Shown here: positions 54,795-64,000 of the stretch, piece after piece
Position numbering within the stretch: position 1 is the first letter of the stretch
How the letters are laid out: each line of letters starts with the position of its first letter
Assembly: GCF_035046485.1 (NCBI RefSeq)
Contig: NC_085137.1
Coordinates: forward strand, 339,936,505 to 340,000,504
Length of the DNA stretch: 64,000 nt
DNA from: Aedes albopictus
Taxonomy: Eukaryota > Arthropoda > Insecta > Diptera > Culicidae
Reading direction: 5' to 3'
Position numbers and translations under genes: made by a program
Notes under the pieces: generated by a model
Database searches by the model: none
Told to the model about the DNA's origin: nothing
Seen by the model: the letters and a program-made list of their open reading frames with translations, nothing else

Positions 54795-55710
54795 CCCAAC
54801 TAACAATCGCAAGCCGCAAACCAGCATGCATGCTGAATTGTTGCTTTATAATAGTAATGATAGCTGAACTAAAATTATGCTGTACACATTACTTTACAAA
54901 TGCTTTTTCAATTGAAAAAGTAGCCAATGTTCAACCTTTCGTATTGGTATTGACAATTGTAAATTGAAACACTTTTCAAGCGTTTAATAATATTTTTATT
55001 CGACTTGCAGTTATTCTTTACAAAATAGTTTAACAAGATCTTTTTCTGCTTCTTGTCAAAGTACATACAAAAATTAAAACATGTATCTGTATAATGTGTT
55101 TTTCACAAGTCAAATAAGCGCTCGTTTCATCATACTTCAATTCAGTGTACAGGATGAAAAACACGTGTTTTTTACTGAACAGCAGCTGAATTAATGTGTT
55201 TTGCAGTTGTTAACCTTAAACAGAACATTATTCACCACTGCTGAATGGGAGTCAAAGTGTAATCATTATACAACCAAGGGAAGTTTATGTTTTGATTTGA
55301 GCGCTTCAATTTATCATCTCTAGGATGGCGCAGATAGGAAGGCTGGCAAACGACGGGTCTCGAGTTCGAATCTTGATTTAGGTAAATGTATGTGTAGTTA
55401 TTATTTCACAATAGTTGTTCACATCATAAGTGCCAATCATAAACTCTCGTGGAAATTGAAAAAAAAAATGCGTTTTATTTTTTAATCATTTTTGCTAAAG
55501 CTGAATAACAGCTTTACTATCAATTTGTAAAACGTTTTTAATAACAAACAATTCAGTTGGTAGACAACACTATGCTTTATTGTTTCTTCAAATTTGTGTG
55601 AACAAAACCCGAACAAAGGTTGTGCCTGAAAATTATCCAAAAAATATTCAGCACCATGCTGAATTAATGCGTCGTGAAGGTGCTTGTAAAAAGAGTGGTT
55701 GTTAGTTGGG
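54795..55710. mobile_element. Inverted-repeat element with GCTGAATTAATG repeats
   Basis: Ends CCCAACTAACAATCGCAAGC and, inverted, CCCAACTAACAACCACTC. The motif GCTGAATT(A/G) recurs near 54,833, 54,864, 55,186, 55,240, 55,500 and 55,660. A tRNA-like segment lies within it. No clear TSD and no transposase. Confidence 0.5.
55322..55381 (+). repeat. tRNA-like pol III promoter segment
   Basis: TGGCGCAGATAGG matches an A box and GAGTTCGAATCTT a B box with suitable spacing (about 35 bases). It does not fold as a complete tRNA by eye, so I read it as the head of an old SINE. Confidence 0.4.
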
Positions 55711-55714
55711 ACAG

Positions 55715-55880
55715 TCTACTTATTTTAAAGGTTCAGAACCGAGTAGATTTAGGCAGGCTTCAGGGAAATTCAGAGTGTTATCAAAAGATTTCAGTAGAAG
55801 GTCTTAGACGGTTTAAGGTGAGTTCCAGTGGAGTTTCAGGAGATCTCACAGGATGCAAGGTTTTTCTAATACTATGAGAG
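55715..55880. repeat. Short degenerate TTTCAG-type array
   Basis: TTCAGGGAAATTCAGAG, TTTCAGTAGAAGG and GTTTCAGGAGATC iterations, similar in texture to the 24.2 kb array. Confidence 0.4.
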
Positions 55881-56032
55881 ATCACTAGTTACTGTAGTCA
55901 ATTCTATATCATGGGGAGTTCTGAATGCTTTAAATAAACGTTTCCTGAATCCGGTTAAAATTCACTTTGCAGAGGACTTTGAGAACGATGCACAGCAGCA
56001 TGATACCCCGTCAATTATCGCATACAGTCAGG

Positions 56033-57242
56033 TCACCCTTTTTGGGTATCTTGCATCCAGTTGGCCGGAAATGTCGCGGTTTCCCATATGTTGTAGAATA
56101 ATTGATGCAGTAATTGTACGGATATTACGGGGTCAGCTTTGAGCATCTCAGCTGATATGCGATCGATTCCTGGGGCCCTGTTCGATTTCATGCGACGGAT
56201 GACTGTTTCTATCTCCTGCACTGATGGATGTCCAACCCTTGGCGGATCATGCTGAAGTGTTGATGGCGTGGCTGACACTTGAAAAAGGTTTCCAAAGTGC
56301 TCGAACCAGCGTTTCAGCTGGTTAACCGGGTCGATAAATAGCTGTCCAGATGTGTTTTTCACGGACATCGTAGTATTAATCTTATATAGTTCCGCTAAGG
56401 CGACATGATACATGGTAGAGGAGACGAATGTCGCCGGTATATGCAGCTTTCTCACCTTCGTCGACTAGCGATTCCACCCACCCTCTTTTGTCCCGCCTAC
56501 ATGAGCGCTTCACTTCCTACTCGAGAACCGAATAGCGCTGACGGGCTACTACACTACGGCTTTGACTCCTCGTGCTTTTGCTCGCCTTATCGCGGATTTG
56601 GTGTTCCTTCGCTCTTCTATATTCTTCCAGGTGCCATATGTGATCCACTGCTTTCTCTGGGTGCGTAGTTCATACACATAATTCTCGCTGGTGGTGATGA
56701 AGGCGTTCTTAGTGCGCTCCATTGATCTTCTACGCTTCCACCTTCCAGAATATCCGCAGCACGGTTCTACAGGTTCTACAGCTCCACGACGAAGGACCTT
56801 TTCACCGCTGCGTCTTCCGGGCCGCGTATGTTGAACCGGCGCCCGATTTTCTTCTCCTGTCGATAGATACTCACAATGCGAAGCCGGATCTCACCGATCA
56901 AGAGATGATGGTTGGACGCAATGTCGGCGCTACGTTTGTCCCGTACATGAAGAAGCCTCCATCTCCATTTCCGAGTGATGCAGATAAGGTCGATTTGATT
57001 TTCCGTGACTGGAAACCCATGTCACTTTGTGCACTGGTCGATGGGGAAAGAGCGATCCCCCAATTACAATGGCATTGTTGCCACTCTGCTAACAGTTCAC
57101 CGTTCTCGCTCATATCTTCGAGACCATGGCGTCACATGACGTGCTCATAGTCCTAGTTGACGGAACCAACCCTCGCGTTGAAGTCGCCCATGAGGATCTT
57201 GCTATCTGTTTGATAGCACCACAACCCCACGAACTACAACCC
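56033..57242 (-). pseudogene. RTE-like non-LTR retrotransposon fragment
   Basis: Minus-strand reading from 57,242: KILMGDFNARVGS (endonuclease Asp/Asn motif), then HVMGRHGLEDMSENGELLAE, a shifted endonuclease remainder, a Lys/Arg-rich linker, and in the longest frame (56,455-56,033) a pre-RT and RT N-terminal region: RWFEHFGNLFQV, VIRRMKSNRAPGIDRISAEM, LLHQLFYNIWETATFPANWM. The style is that of RTE-type elements whose endonuclease resembles craniofacial development protein 2. The RT core is missing at 56,033 and at least four frames are used. The right end abuts the BEL LTR at 57,243, which suggests that the BEL element inserted into it. Confidence 0.65.
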
Positions 57243-57935
57243 TGTTACCCTCGCAAGCAATCGAAACGCAGCTCAAGTAAACCCAGCATTTACCACACTT
57301 CCAATGGTCAACGGTGGTGATACGATCGGCTACCTACCGGCTCGGAGAACCGCAAACCAGCTACCTGCTCTCAGCTGTACGAAACTGCAGGTCAAGCGCC
57401 ATCGGTGGTCATCGTCATCATCATCACCATCATCGGAGGCTCCTGTGCAACGGGAGTGATAAGGAGGCAACATAAGCCTGATAAGAGCGGTGAGAGTTCT
57501 CTTGCCAGCGATAACATCGCATCTCATCTCCGGAGGGCAGACTGGCTGAACGAGCCGGACCGAACCTCAGTGCAATTCAACCAGACAACCGGGCAGCATG
57601 GGCAGTAGACCCACGGTCAATTTTAATTTGTTATGTTAAGTTGTGTTAGTTCGTAATGTTAGGCCAAAAATTAAATAGTGAATAAGTTCAATAAACCGAG
57701 TTTTTGCATGATGCCGACTTTGTTAAATAAAGTATATTATTTTAAACCAAACGCCGCGAGTTTGTAGTGAACAGTGAAATCTACAACCCGAAGAAACCAC
57801 CGAATTGAAGAGGCAATTGTGCATGGATTCCACCGAGTAATTGGAGCCAACTTTTCATCCGATGTTGGGGGCAGGATTGATCCCAACCATCCACTGCTGA
57901 GCTAAACTCAAGGTATTTGGACCCGTCCCCCTTCA
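57243..57935 (+). repeat. Probable 5' LTR of the BEL element
   Basis: Begins TGTTACCCTCGC directly after LINE sequence and ends ...CCCCTTCA. The next bases, TTTTGGTCCTTCGAGCCGGA, are of the kind found just inside BEL LTRs. It contains AATAAA at 57,690-57,695 and AAATAAA near 57,725. The 3' LTR is outside the window, so both ends are inferred. Confidence 0.5.
57690..57695 (+). promoter_or_regulatory. Polyadenylation signal in the LTR
   Basis: Canonical AATAAA, with a second AAATAAA about 35 bases downstream. Position inside the putative LTR is as expected for retroelement RNA 3' ends. Confidence 0.5.
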
Positions 57936-57955
57936 TTTTGGTCCTTCGAGCCGGA
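57936..57955 (+). promoter_or_regulatory. Putative primer-binding region
   Basis: TTTTGGTCCTTCGAGCCGGA follows the inferred LTR end. Placement and wording resemble BEL-type primer-binding sites; the tRNA used is not determined. Confidence 0.45.
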
Positions 57956-58210
57956 TTCGGGCCACAACGGACCCGGAATTACGAAACCTGGCACTGGGCC
58001 GAGGTTGGAGCCGCCTAATCATACGCCATCACCTTTGGATTACGAACGCCATCACTTCGGGGAACAATTGGAGGCTTTGTTCCATTCAACCCTACAGCGC
58101 GCCTAGGACGTGGCGTTGCTTCCTTGGACCGCCATCGCTGCTCATCCATTCGCCTTGGCTTGGACATCAGCCAAAGGGATTTTCCTGCAGGTTAGTGAAC
58201 CCTTACTACT

Positions 58211-59284
58211 ATATGTCCAGCCAAGCTAGGAAAATTACTCCCTTCTAACACCTGGTTTTCTCTGTGTGTGATCTGGACCGTGAATTCAACATTTGCCGAG
58301 GATACGGTGTAATCGCAGCTGGAACGGCCTTCTGCATTCGCCGACTGGACAGAGGCATCCGAGGGCAGGAATTCCCTCAATCCAAGTGCATCAAGGTCCA
58401 ATCGAAAGCCACAGCCGTGGTAGTGCATCCGTTTACGATTAGTGGAAAATCAATCGTTGAGACGTCTGGGCAAACCAACCATTCGAAGGTCAACGAAGGT
58501 CATCGACCGGCTGCCCAGCTGGTGAATGAGAGTCCATCGATCGGCATTAAGGCTGGTCTCCATCACAATCGAGGTCTACGTCGGATAGCCCAAGCCAGCG
58601 AGGACACCATCGAGGTTTCGGCGCAGAGAGGCAGCATCGAACTATTTTTGCCAAGGTAAATTTACAATAGTGTACTGCCGAAGCTAGGCAATAGAAAATA
58701 CACCATTTTGATTGCATCCAAACCTCTTCGTCTTACCTCTCTGACCGCTGAGCCCTGCTTGCCCTTCTGGGCTCCTCCGACTTTGAGCTTCAAATTGTGG
58801 ATTGGGATTGGATTTTGGACGTTTTTGGCTGGGATCGCTGGGACTGAAATCGATTATTGGTGCAGTATATTTTTCCTGTGGTGAGTTGTGCAGTATATGC
58901 CTGGCCGAAGCCATTCACTTTGGATACTACACCACAATCTCTCCTCTTCATTCATCCTTTGATTGAGTGGTTGCTGCATTGAGACGCTTTGGGCATTGAG
59001 ACGTTTTGGATACAGACCTGCTTGCGTGATAATTCGTTTGAACCATTGGAGCACCGCTATCTGTTTTGTCGGGTAAATTTACGCAGTATATGCCTAGCGA
59101 AGCTAGGTCTACACTCTGCCTACTACACTGCTTGCTTTCCTCTTTGGTCCACTTCATTGCTGTTGAGTTGTCGTCGATCGGATATCGAGCGTGTGACGTC
59201 ACGCGGATGCGGTTCTTTCGTTTGGAGCACCACTACTCGTTTCTCCGGGTAAATTAAGATAGTATATGCCTGGCGAAGCTAGGC
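58211..59284 (+). repeat. Repeated stem-loop in the BEL leader
   Basis: Within the untranslated leader a unit recurs: CAGTATATGCCTAGCGAAGC then TAGG at 59,084; the same with CCTGGC at 59,260; a variant at 58,891 (CAGTATATGCCTGGCCGAAG); shorter relatives at 58,669 (AGTGTACTGCCGAAGCTAGG) and 58,211. The core CCTRGC-GAA-GCTAGG folds as a 6-bp stem with a three-base loop, and the one stem difference (A to G) keeps pairing as G-U in RNA. The last copies are also followed by TACTACAC and preceded by GGGTAAATT, so the unit is about 180-225 bp. Confidence 0.65.
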
Positions 59285-59341
59285 TTTTGCAGTATACTAC
59301 ACCGCACCTCTCTCTTTTTGTGCAAACCACGATATCCTGAC

Positions 59342-62300
59342 ATGTCACCGATCGTTGGAGCAACCAAGGCGCCGTCGATGAGGGCTTTGACGGCAAGGCT
59401 GAAGGAGATCCAGTTGAACTTCAACGACATCTACCGCTTCGCTCAGGCATTTTCCGATGCCAACAGTGGTACTGAAGTGGAAATTCGCATGGGAAAACTG
59501 GATGAGCTGTGGGATGCCTACAGCGAAACCATGGTGGAGATCTACGCACACGAGGACTACAATCCCGAAAAGGCTTCGTTGGAGAAGGAACGTGTGGCGT
59601 TCAGCGACCAATACTACCAGGTCAAGTCCTTCCTTATGGACAAGATCAAGGAGCTTCAGAAACCTTCGATTCTGGAGCAGCCTGTTCGTGCTGCTGATGG
59701 AGCACCATCGAACACCAGCGATCACGTCCGTCTGCCGCAGATCAAACTGCAGACGTTCAACGGCGATATCGACGATTGGCTGAGCTTCCGCGACCTATTC
59801 ACGTCGCTCATCCACTGGAAGGTGGATCTACCGGAAGTGGAAAAATTCCACTATTTGAAGGGTTGTCTCCAGGGTGAACCCAAGGCCCCGATTGATCCTC
59901 TTCCAATCACGAAGGCCAACTACCAGGTGGCATGGGACTCGCTGCTGAAGCGCTATAATAATAGCAAGCAGCTAAGGAAGCGGCAGGTGCAAGGACTCTT
60001 CAAACTGCCCACACTTTCCAAGGAATCCGGAGCCGAGCTACACATCCTAGTAGAAGGCTTCGAACGAATCGTGCAGACCCTGGACCAGGTCGTTCAACCG
60101 AACGAATACAAGGATCTTCTGTTGGTGAACATCCTTACAGCACGATTGGACCCGGTCACGCGTAGGGGGTGGGAAGAGGTCTCATCCACGAAGGCGCAGG
60201 ACACCCTAGAGGATTTGTTCGAGTTTCTGCGGCGCCGAATCCAGGTTTTGGAGAGTCTTCCACCGAAATCCACCGATACTAGGGGTGTCGGTCAGCAGCA
60301 ACAACAACCAAAATCAAGGCAACCATCCATGAAGGCCAGCTATAGTTCTGCTCCTACCCAGGCGTCTAGGGGACGCTGCGTTGCATGCTCATCGGATCAT
60401 CTCCTCTTCCAGTGCAACGAATTCCAACGGATGACAGTATCCAACAGGGATGGTCTCCTGAGGTCCCATGGCCTGTGTCGGAACTGTTTCAGGGTGGGAC
60501 ATCAGGCTAAGGAATGCCAATCCAAATACTCCTGTCGAAACTGTAAGGGACGCCACCATACTCTGGTCTGTTTCAAGCAGGAGAAGGAAAAGGAACCCAA
60601 GGTTGCGGCAGTTGCTGGGGGCAACAAGCCGTCGAATTCCAAGGAACAACAAGAATCCAACTCCCAAATGGCTAATGTGGCAGCCACGGAAACTGCAGTA
60701 TCCGCTGCAGCACACCAGCATCCAACACAGGTTCTTCTAGCAACAGCAGTTGTGATGATCGAGGATGACGTTGGCAATCGCTTCCCCGCTCGTGCACTGC
60801 TGGATTCCGGATCCGAAAGTAATTTTATTACTCAGCGATTGAGTCAACGGTTACAAGTCCATCGAGATCGGGTAGACATTTCGGTGGCAGGAATTGGTCA
60901 AGCGGCTACCAAGGTTCGGCAAAGAATTCAAGCGGTTCTTCGGTCACGAGTTTCCGACTTCTCTCGTGAGTTAGGCTTTCTAGTCCTTCCAAAAGTCACA
61001 GTGAATCTCCCAACAACCGCTATCAACACGGATACATGGACTCTTCCAAGTGGGATTCAACTGGCGGATCCTACATTCTTCGAATCGAGCGTGGTGGACC
61101 TCGTGCTCGGTATCGAGTGTTTTTTCGAGTTTTTCGAATCTGGAAGGAGGATTTCCCTAGGGGAACAACTCCCAGCCCTCACCGAGTCCGTGTTCGGTTG
61201 GGTAGTCAGCGGCGGTATTTCGGTTCCAGCTCGTTCCCTACACATCAGCTGCAACGTTTCCACGCTGGACAATTTGGAAACTCTGATCACTCGCTTTTGG
61301 TCCTGCGAGGAGGTAGGGACAGGCAAGGCTTATTCACCAGAGGAGGTACGTTGCGAGAAATGGTTCTCCAGCACGGTTCAACGGGAGCCTAGCGGTCGGT
61401 ACACGGTTGCTTTACCAAGGACGGAAGATGCTGTGTTACGATTAGGCGAATCGAGGGACATAGCATTCCGGAGACTCCAAGGGACCGAAAGAAGATTGGC
61501 TCGGGACTCATCGCTCCGAGAACAGTACGTTGCGTTTATGGCGGAATATCTCGATCTAGGACACATGAGATTGATAGACGAGGCTTCGGAGACTTCAATC
61601 AAACGGTGCTACTTGCCACACCATCCCGTGGTAAAAGAAGCTTCAACCACAACGAAGGTTCGGGTAGTGTTTGATGCTTCGTGCAAAACGGCAACAGGAG
61701 TCTCACTAAACGACGTGCTACTGGTGGGGCCGGTAGTTCAGGAAGATCTTCGAGCCATAATCCTCCGCTGTCGGACCAAGCAAATCATGTTGGTGTCGGA
61801 TGTGGAAAAAATGTTTCGGCAAATCATCGTCCGTCCAGAAGATCGCCCGCTGCAGTGTATTCTCTGGAGAAACTCACCATCGGAAGACGTTCATACGTTT
61901 GAGCTGAACACAGTGACGTACGGAACGAAGCCAGCACCCTTTTTGGCCACAAGGACACTTCGGCAGCTCGCACTGGATGAGGAAGGAAGATTTCCGCTCG
62001 CGGCACGAGCGGCCATGGAAGACACCTATATGGATGACGTCATCACGGGTGCGAACGATGTGGAAACCGCCACGGAGTTGCAAGGGCAGCTAAATACGAT
62101 GTTGTCAGGAGGAGGATTTCAACTACGGAAATGGGCGTCCAACTGCCCGTTAGCACTAGCCGGAGTTCCAGAAGAAAACTTGGCCATCCGTACACCAGAT
62201 GGGATTAATTTGGACCCAGATCCTTCAGTGAAAACTTTGGGATTGACCTGGTTCCCTTGTACGGACATTCTCGGGTTTCAATTCACCATTCCCACTCTGG

Positions 62301-63745
62301 AAACTGGCGCAATCCTCACCAAACGAGCCATATTGTCAGTCATTGCGACCCTTTTCGACCCTCTAGGCCTCCTGGGTGCCGTTATTACTACGGCGAAGGT
62401 TTTCATGCAACAGCTGTGGACCATACGTGACGAAAACGGGCAACCGCTCGGCTGGGACCAGACCGTACCACCAACGGTGGGTGAGGCGTGGAAAAATTTT
62501 CACGAACAACTACCGCTGCTCAACCAACCTCGTATCGAGCGTTGCGTAATTATCCAAGATGCAGTTTCCGTTGAAATCCACTGTTTTTCCGATGCCTCGG
62601 AGAAGGCTTACGGTGCTTGTCTGTATATCCGGAGTAAAGATGCAGAAGGAAGGGTGAAGGTTCGACTTCTTTCTTCCAAATCTAAGGTTGCCCCACTAAA
62701 ATGCCAGACAATGCCCCGATTGGAGCTTTGCGGAGCGGTTTTGGGAGCAGAACTCTTCGAGAAGGTCCGTGATTCGATTAGAATATCAGCAACATGTCAC
62801 TTCTGGACAGATTCCACGTGCGTTCTTCGATGGATCCAGGCTCCTCCAACCACTTGGACGACATTTGTTGCCAACCGTACCGCGAAAATCCAAACTATCA
62901 CCGAGGGCTATCAGTGGAGTCATGTTCCTGGAACACAAAACCCAGCAGACCTGATTTCCCGAGGTATCGCACCCCAAGATATCCTAAACAATGACTTCTG
63001 GTGGCAAGGACCTGCATGGCTGCGGGAAAACTCGGATCAATGGCCTCGATCACCGGAGGTTTCATCCACAGCAGAAGTAGAAGAAGAAAAACGACGAACA
63101 GTTGTCGCAGGAACGGTTTCCACAGTCGCCGAGTTCAACCATGAGTATTTCCGGAAGTTCTCGTCGTATTCAGACCTCATTCGTCGTACCGCATACTGGT
63201 TGCGGCTTATGAAGCTACTTCGACTACCATCCTCACAAAGGAGCAACTCAGGATTTCTTTCTACTTCAGAGCTGCGTGAAGCGGAGAACACCCTAATTCG
63301 TCTGGTACAGAAGGAAGAGTTCGCTGAGGAGTTCAAGGCGCTCTCTGAAGGAAAACCGGTCGCTAAGAAATCACGTTTACGATGGTACAAAGGAAAGGGA
63401 GGAAAGGGTCACAAAGGATCAACTGCTCAAACTAGGTGGGCGGTTGAAGCATTCCCTGGAGTCAGAAGAAACAAAACACCCGGCCGTCCTTCCAGCTCGA
63501 CATCCTTTCACTCGGTTACTTCTTCAACACTACCACGAACGCTTGCTTCATGCTGGACCACAGCTGATGTTGAGTGTTGTAAGGCTCCGATTCTGGCCGT
63601 TAGGAGGAAGAAGTGTTGTGCGGAATATCGTGAACAAGTGCCAAAGATGCTTTCGCTCCAAGCCGTCGCCAATCCAGCAATTCATGGGAGACTTACCGGC
63701 GGCACGAGTAACTATTGCACGTCCTTTTTCAACTACTGGTGTTGA
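59342..63745 (+). CDS. BEL/Pao gag-pol polyprotein (frameshifted before integrase)
   Basis: One open frame of 1,467 codons from the first ATG (59,342); the frame is open slightly upstream without an ATG. In order: an N-terminal helical gag segment; a DUF1759-like gag region (about residues 131-205, LPQIKLQTFNGDIDDWLSF); Cys/His zinc knuckles (about 346-405, including CRNCFRVGHQAKEC); an aspartic protease (ALLDSGSESNF, catalytic Asp about 488); reverse transcriptase (VRVVFDASCK, SDVEKMFRQI, catalytic YMDD at about 896-899); the BEL-type RT/RNase H connection (FDPLGLLGAV); RNase H (CFSDASEKAYGA, Asp about 1084; FWTDSTCVLRW; PGTQNPADLISRG). The frame ends in a run unlike BEL after RLRW near 63,384 because of a single-base-type shift. 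The product would form particles, mature itself and copy the RNA into DNA. Confidence 0.9.
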   Translation: MSPIVGATKAPSMRALTARLKEIQLNFNDIYRFAQAFSDANSGTEVEIRMGKLDELWDAYSETMVEIYAHEDYNPEKASLEKERVAFSDQYYQVKSFLMDKIKELQKPSILEQPVRAADGAPSNTSDHVRLPQIKLQTFNGDIDDWLSFRDLFTSLIHWKVDLPEVEKFHYLKGCLQGEPKAPIDPLPITKANYQVAWDSLLKRYNNSKQLRKRQVQGLFKLPTLSKESGAELHILVEGFERIVQTLDQVVQPNEYKDLLLVNILTARLDPVTRRGWEEVSSTKAQDTLEDLFEFLRRRIQVLESLPPKSTDTRGVGQQQQQPKSRQPSMKASYSSAPTQASRGRCVACSSDHLLFQCNEFQRMTVSNRDGLLRSHGLCRNCFRVGHQAKECQSKYSCRNCKGRHHTLVCFKQEKEKEPKVAAVAGGNKPSNSKEQQESNSQMANVAATETAVSAAAHQHPTQVLLATAVVMIEDDVGNRFPARALLDSGSESNFITQRLSQRLQVHRDRVDISVAGIGQAATKVRQRIQAVLRSRVSDFSRELGFLVLPKVTVNLPTTAINTDTWTLPSGIQLADPTFFESSVVDLVLGIECFFEFFESGRRISLGEQLPALTESVFGWVVSGGISVPARSLHISCNVSTLDNLETLITRFWSCEEVGTGKAYSPEEVRCEKWFSSTVQREPSGRYTVALPRTEDAVLRLGESRDIAFRRLQGTERRLARDSSLREQYVAFMAEYLDLGHMRLIDEASETSIKRCYLPHHPVVKEASTTTKVRVVFDASCKTATGVSLNDVLLVGPVVQEDLRAIILRCRTKQIMLVSDVEKMFRQIIVRPEDRPLQCILWRNSPSEDVHTFELNTVTYGTKPAPFLATRTLRQLALDEEGRFPLAARAAMEDTYMDDVITGANDVETATELQGQLNTMLSGGGFQLRKWASNCPLALAGVPEENLAIRTPDGINLDPDPSVKTLGLTWFPCTDILGFQFTIPTLETGAILTKRAILSVIATLFDPLGLLGAVITTAKVFMQQLWTIRDENGQPLGWDQTVPPTVGEAWKNFHEQLPLLNQPRIERCVIIQDAVSVEIHCFSDASEKAYGACLYIRSKDAEGRVKVRLLSSKSKVAPLKCQTMPRLELCGAVLGAELFEKVRDSIRISATCHFWTDSTCVLRWIQAPPTTWTTFVANRTAKIQTITEGYQWSHVPGTQNPADLISRGIAPQDILNNDFWWQGPAWLRENSDQWPRSPEVSSTAEVEEEKRRTVVAGTVSTVAEFNHEYFRKFSSYSDLIRRTAYWLRLMKLLRLPSSQRSNSGFLSTSELREAENTLIRLVQKEEFAEEFKALSEGKPVAKKSRLRWYKGKGGKGHKGSTAQTRWAVEAFPGVRRNKTPGRPSSSTSFHSVTSSTLPRTLASCWTTADVECCKAPILAVRRKKCCAEYREQVPKMLSLQAVANPAIHGRLTGGTSNYCTSFFNYWC

Positions 63746-64000
63746 TTATTTCGGCCCAGTTCACCTGCGTCCCGTTCCTCGCCGCGGTGCAATTAAGGCC
63801 TACGTTGCTATATTTGTTTGCCTCTGCACGAAAGCGGTTCATTTAGAACTTGTATCAGATCTATCCACTGATCGTTTTCTTCAAGCCCTTCGCCGGTTTG
63901 TGGCAAGGAGAGGCCGTTGTGAAAGAATCTATTCCGACAATGGCACAAATTTTGTCGGTGCACGAAACAAATTGCAAGATCTCCTGAAGCTGTTGAAGAA
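63411..64000 (+). pseudogene. BEL/Pao integrase, N-terminal part, out of frame with gag-pol
   Basis: In the frame beginning about 63,411 the sequence reads LGGRLKHSLESEETKHPAVL, then a zinc-binding region (HPFTRLLLQHYHERLLHAG ... NKCQRC) and the catalytic core start: TTGVDYFGPVHLRPVPRRGA (first Asp), AVHLELVSDLSTDRFLQALR and RIYSDNGTNFVGARNKLQDL (second Asp in DNGTNF). The final Glu lies past the window. Relative to gag-pol this is a +1-type shift located between 63,385 and 63,423. It could be a private mutation or sequencing error; programmed shifting is less likely because related elements usually encode pol without a shift here. Confidence 0.85.

Larger units (their letters stand above)
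57243..64000 (+). mobile_element. Young BEL/Pao LTR retrotransposon (5' part, runs off the window)
   Basis: A probable 5' LTR (57,243-57,935), a leader with a PBS-like start, a gag-pol frame and an integrase domain lie in order. The coding region has only one disabling change that I can see (a frameshift near 63,385-63,420), so the insertion is recent compared with the BEL copy at 31-38 kb. The rest of integrase, any 3' region and the 3' LTR lie beyond 64,000. Confidence 0.8.

Noticed and set aside
59318..59341. Upstream start for the BEL gag-pol frame
   Set aside because: The frame is open here, but the first codon is TTG; the first ATG is at 59,342.
60389..60777. Minus- and alternative-frame ORFs inside the BEL gag-pol
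   Set aside because: They are shadows of the long polyprotein frame, which has recognisable domains.

Overview
The window looks like repeat-dense nuclear DNA from a mosquito, most likely Aedes. The best single clue is a SINE at 32,731-33,019 (minus strand) that I recognise as Feilai-like, a tRNA-derived family described from Aedes aegypti. It is supported by RTE, LOA-like and BEL/Pao retroelements and by many short inverted-repeat elements. I could not support a single complete host protein-coding gene. Almost every long reading frame belongs to a transposable element.

Layout. 1-11,460: AT-rich sequence with inverted-repeat DNA elements, three of them foldback or hAT-like, and a GC-richer stretch at 9.2-11.4 kb with microsatellites. 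11.5-17.9 kb: one decayed LOA/I-group non-LTR retrotransposon (endonuclease, RT, RNase H) broken by at least four later insertions; removing two of them rejoins its reading frame exactly. 18.0-22.8 kb: a TA-flanked element with subterminal CCGTGATT repeats and a possible spliced minus-strand gene, a GC-rich unknown block, and a hAT-like MITE. 24.2-25.1 kb: a degenerate GTTTCA array. 25.5-26.7 kb: an RTE fragment on the minus strand. 28.8-29.7 kb: a perfect 95-bp-arm palindrome of retroelement LTR/leader sequence and a second hairpin repeat. 31.5-37.9 kb: a decayed BEL/Pao element on the minus strand, split by a 3.6 kb pogo-like element that carries its own cargo of SINE, array, hAT element and MITE. 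38-48.5 kb: mostly unrecognised sequence with a TTAA-flanked foldback at 43.2-44.1 kb. 48.5-52 kb: a GAAAC array holding TTAA MITEs and a hAT-like element that itself contains an RTE copy. 52-54.8 kb: GC-rich, unrecognised. 54.8-57.2 kb: an inverted-repeat element with a tRNA-like segment, then a minus-strand RTE-like fragment. 57.2-64.0 kb: the 5' two thirds of a young BEL/Pao element with LTR, leader and a gag-pol frame of 1,467 codons, frameshifted just before the integrase and cut by the window edge.

How the parts relate. The window is best read as nested layers of insertion, many of which can be ordered in time because target-site duplications survive. The autonomous retroelements (BEL, RTE, LOA) would supply the enzymes. 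The SINEs and inverted-repeat elements carry no enzyme and depend on machinery encoded elsewhere. The less obvious observations are a repeated stem-loop in the BEL leader, a possible small spliced gene inside a TA-flanked element, and several DNA elements built from many copies of one short motif (ATACAGAT, TTTCGCGG, CCCGATTTTGTC), a pattern expected of transposase-binding sites. All assignments come from reading the sequence; no database search was run.
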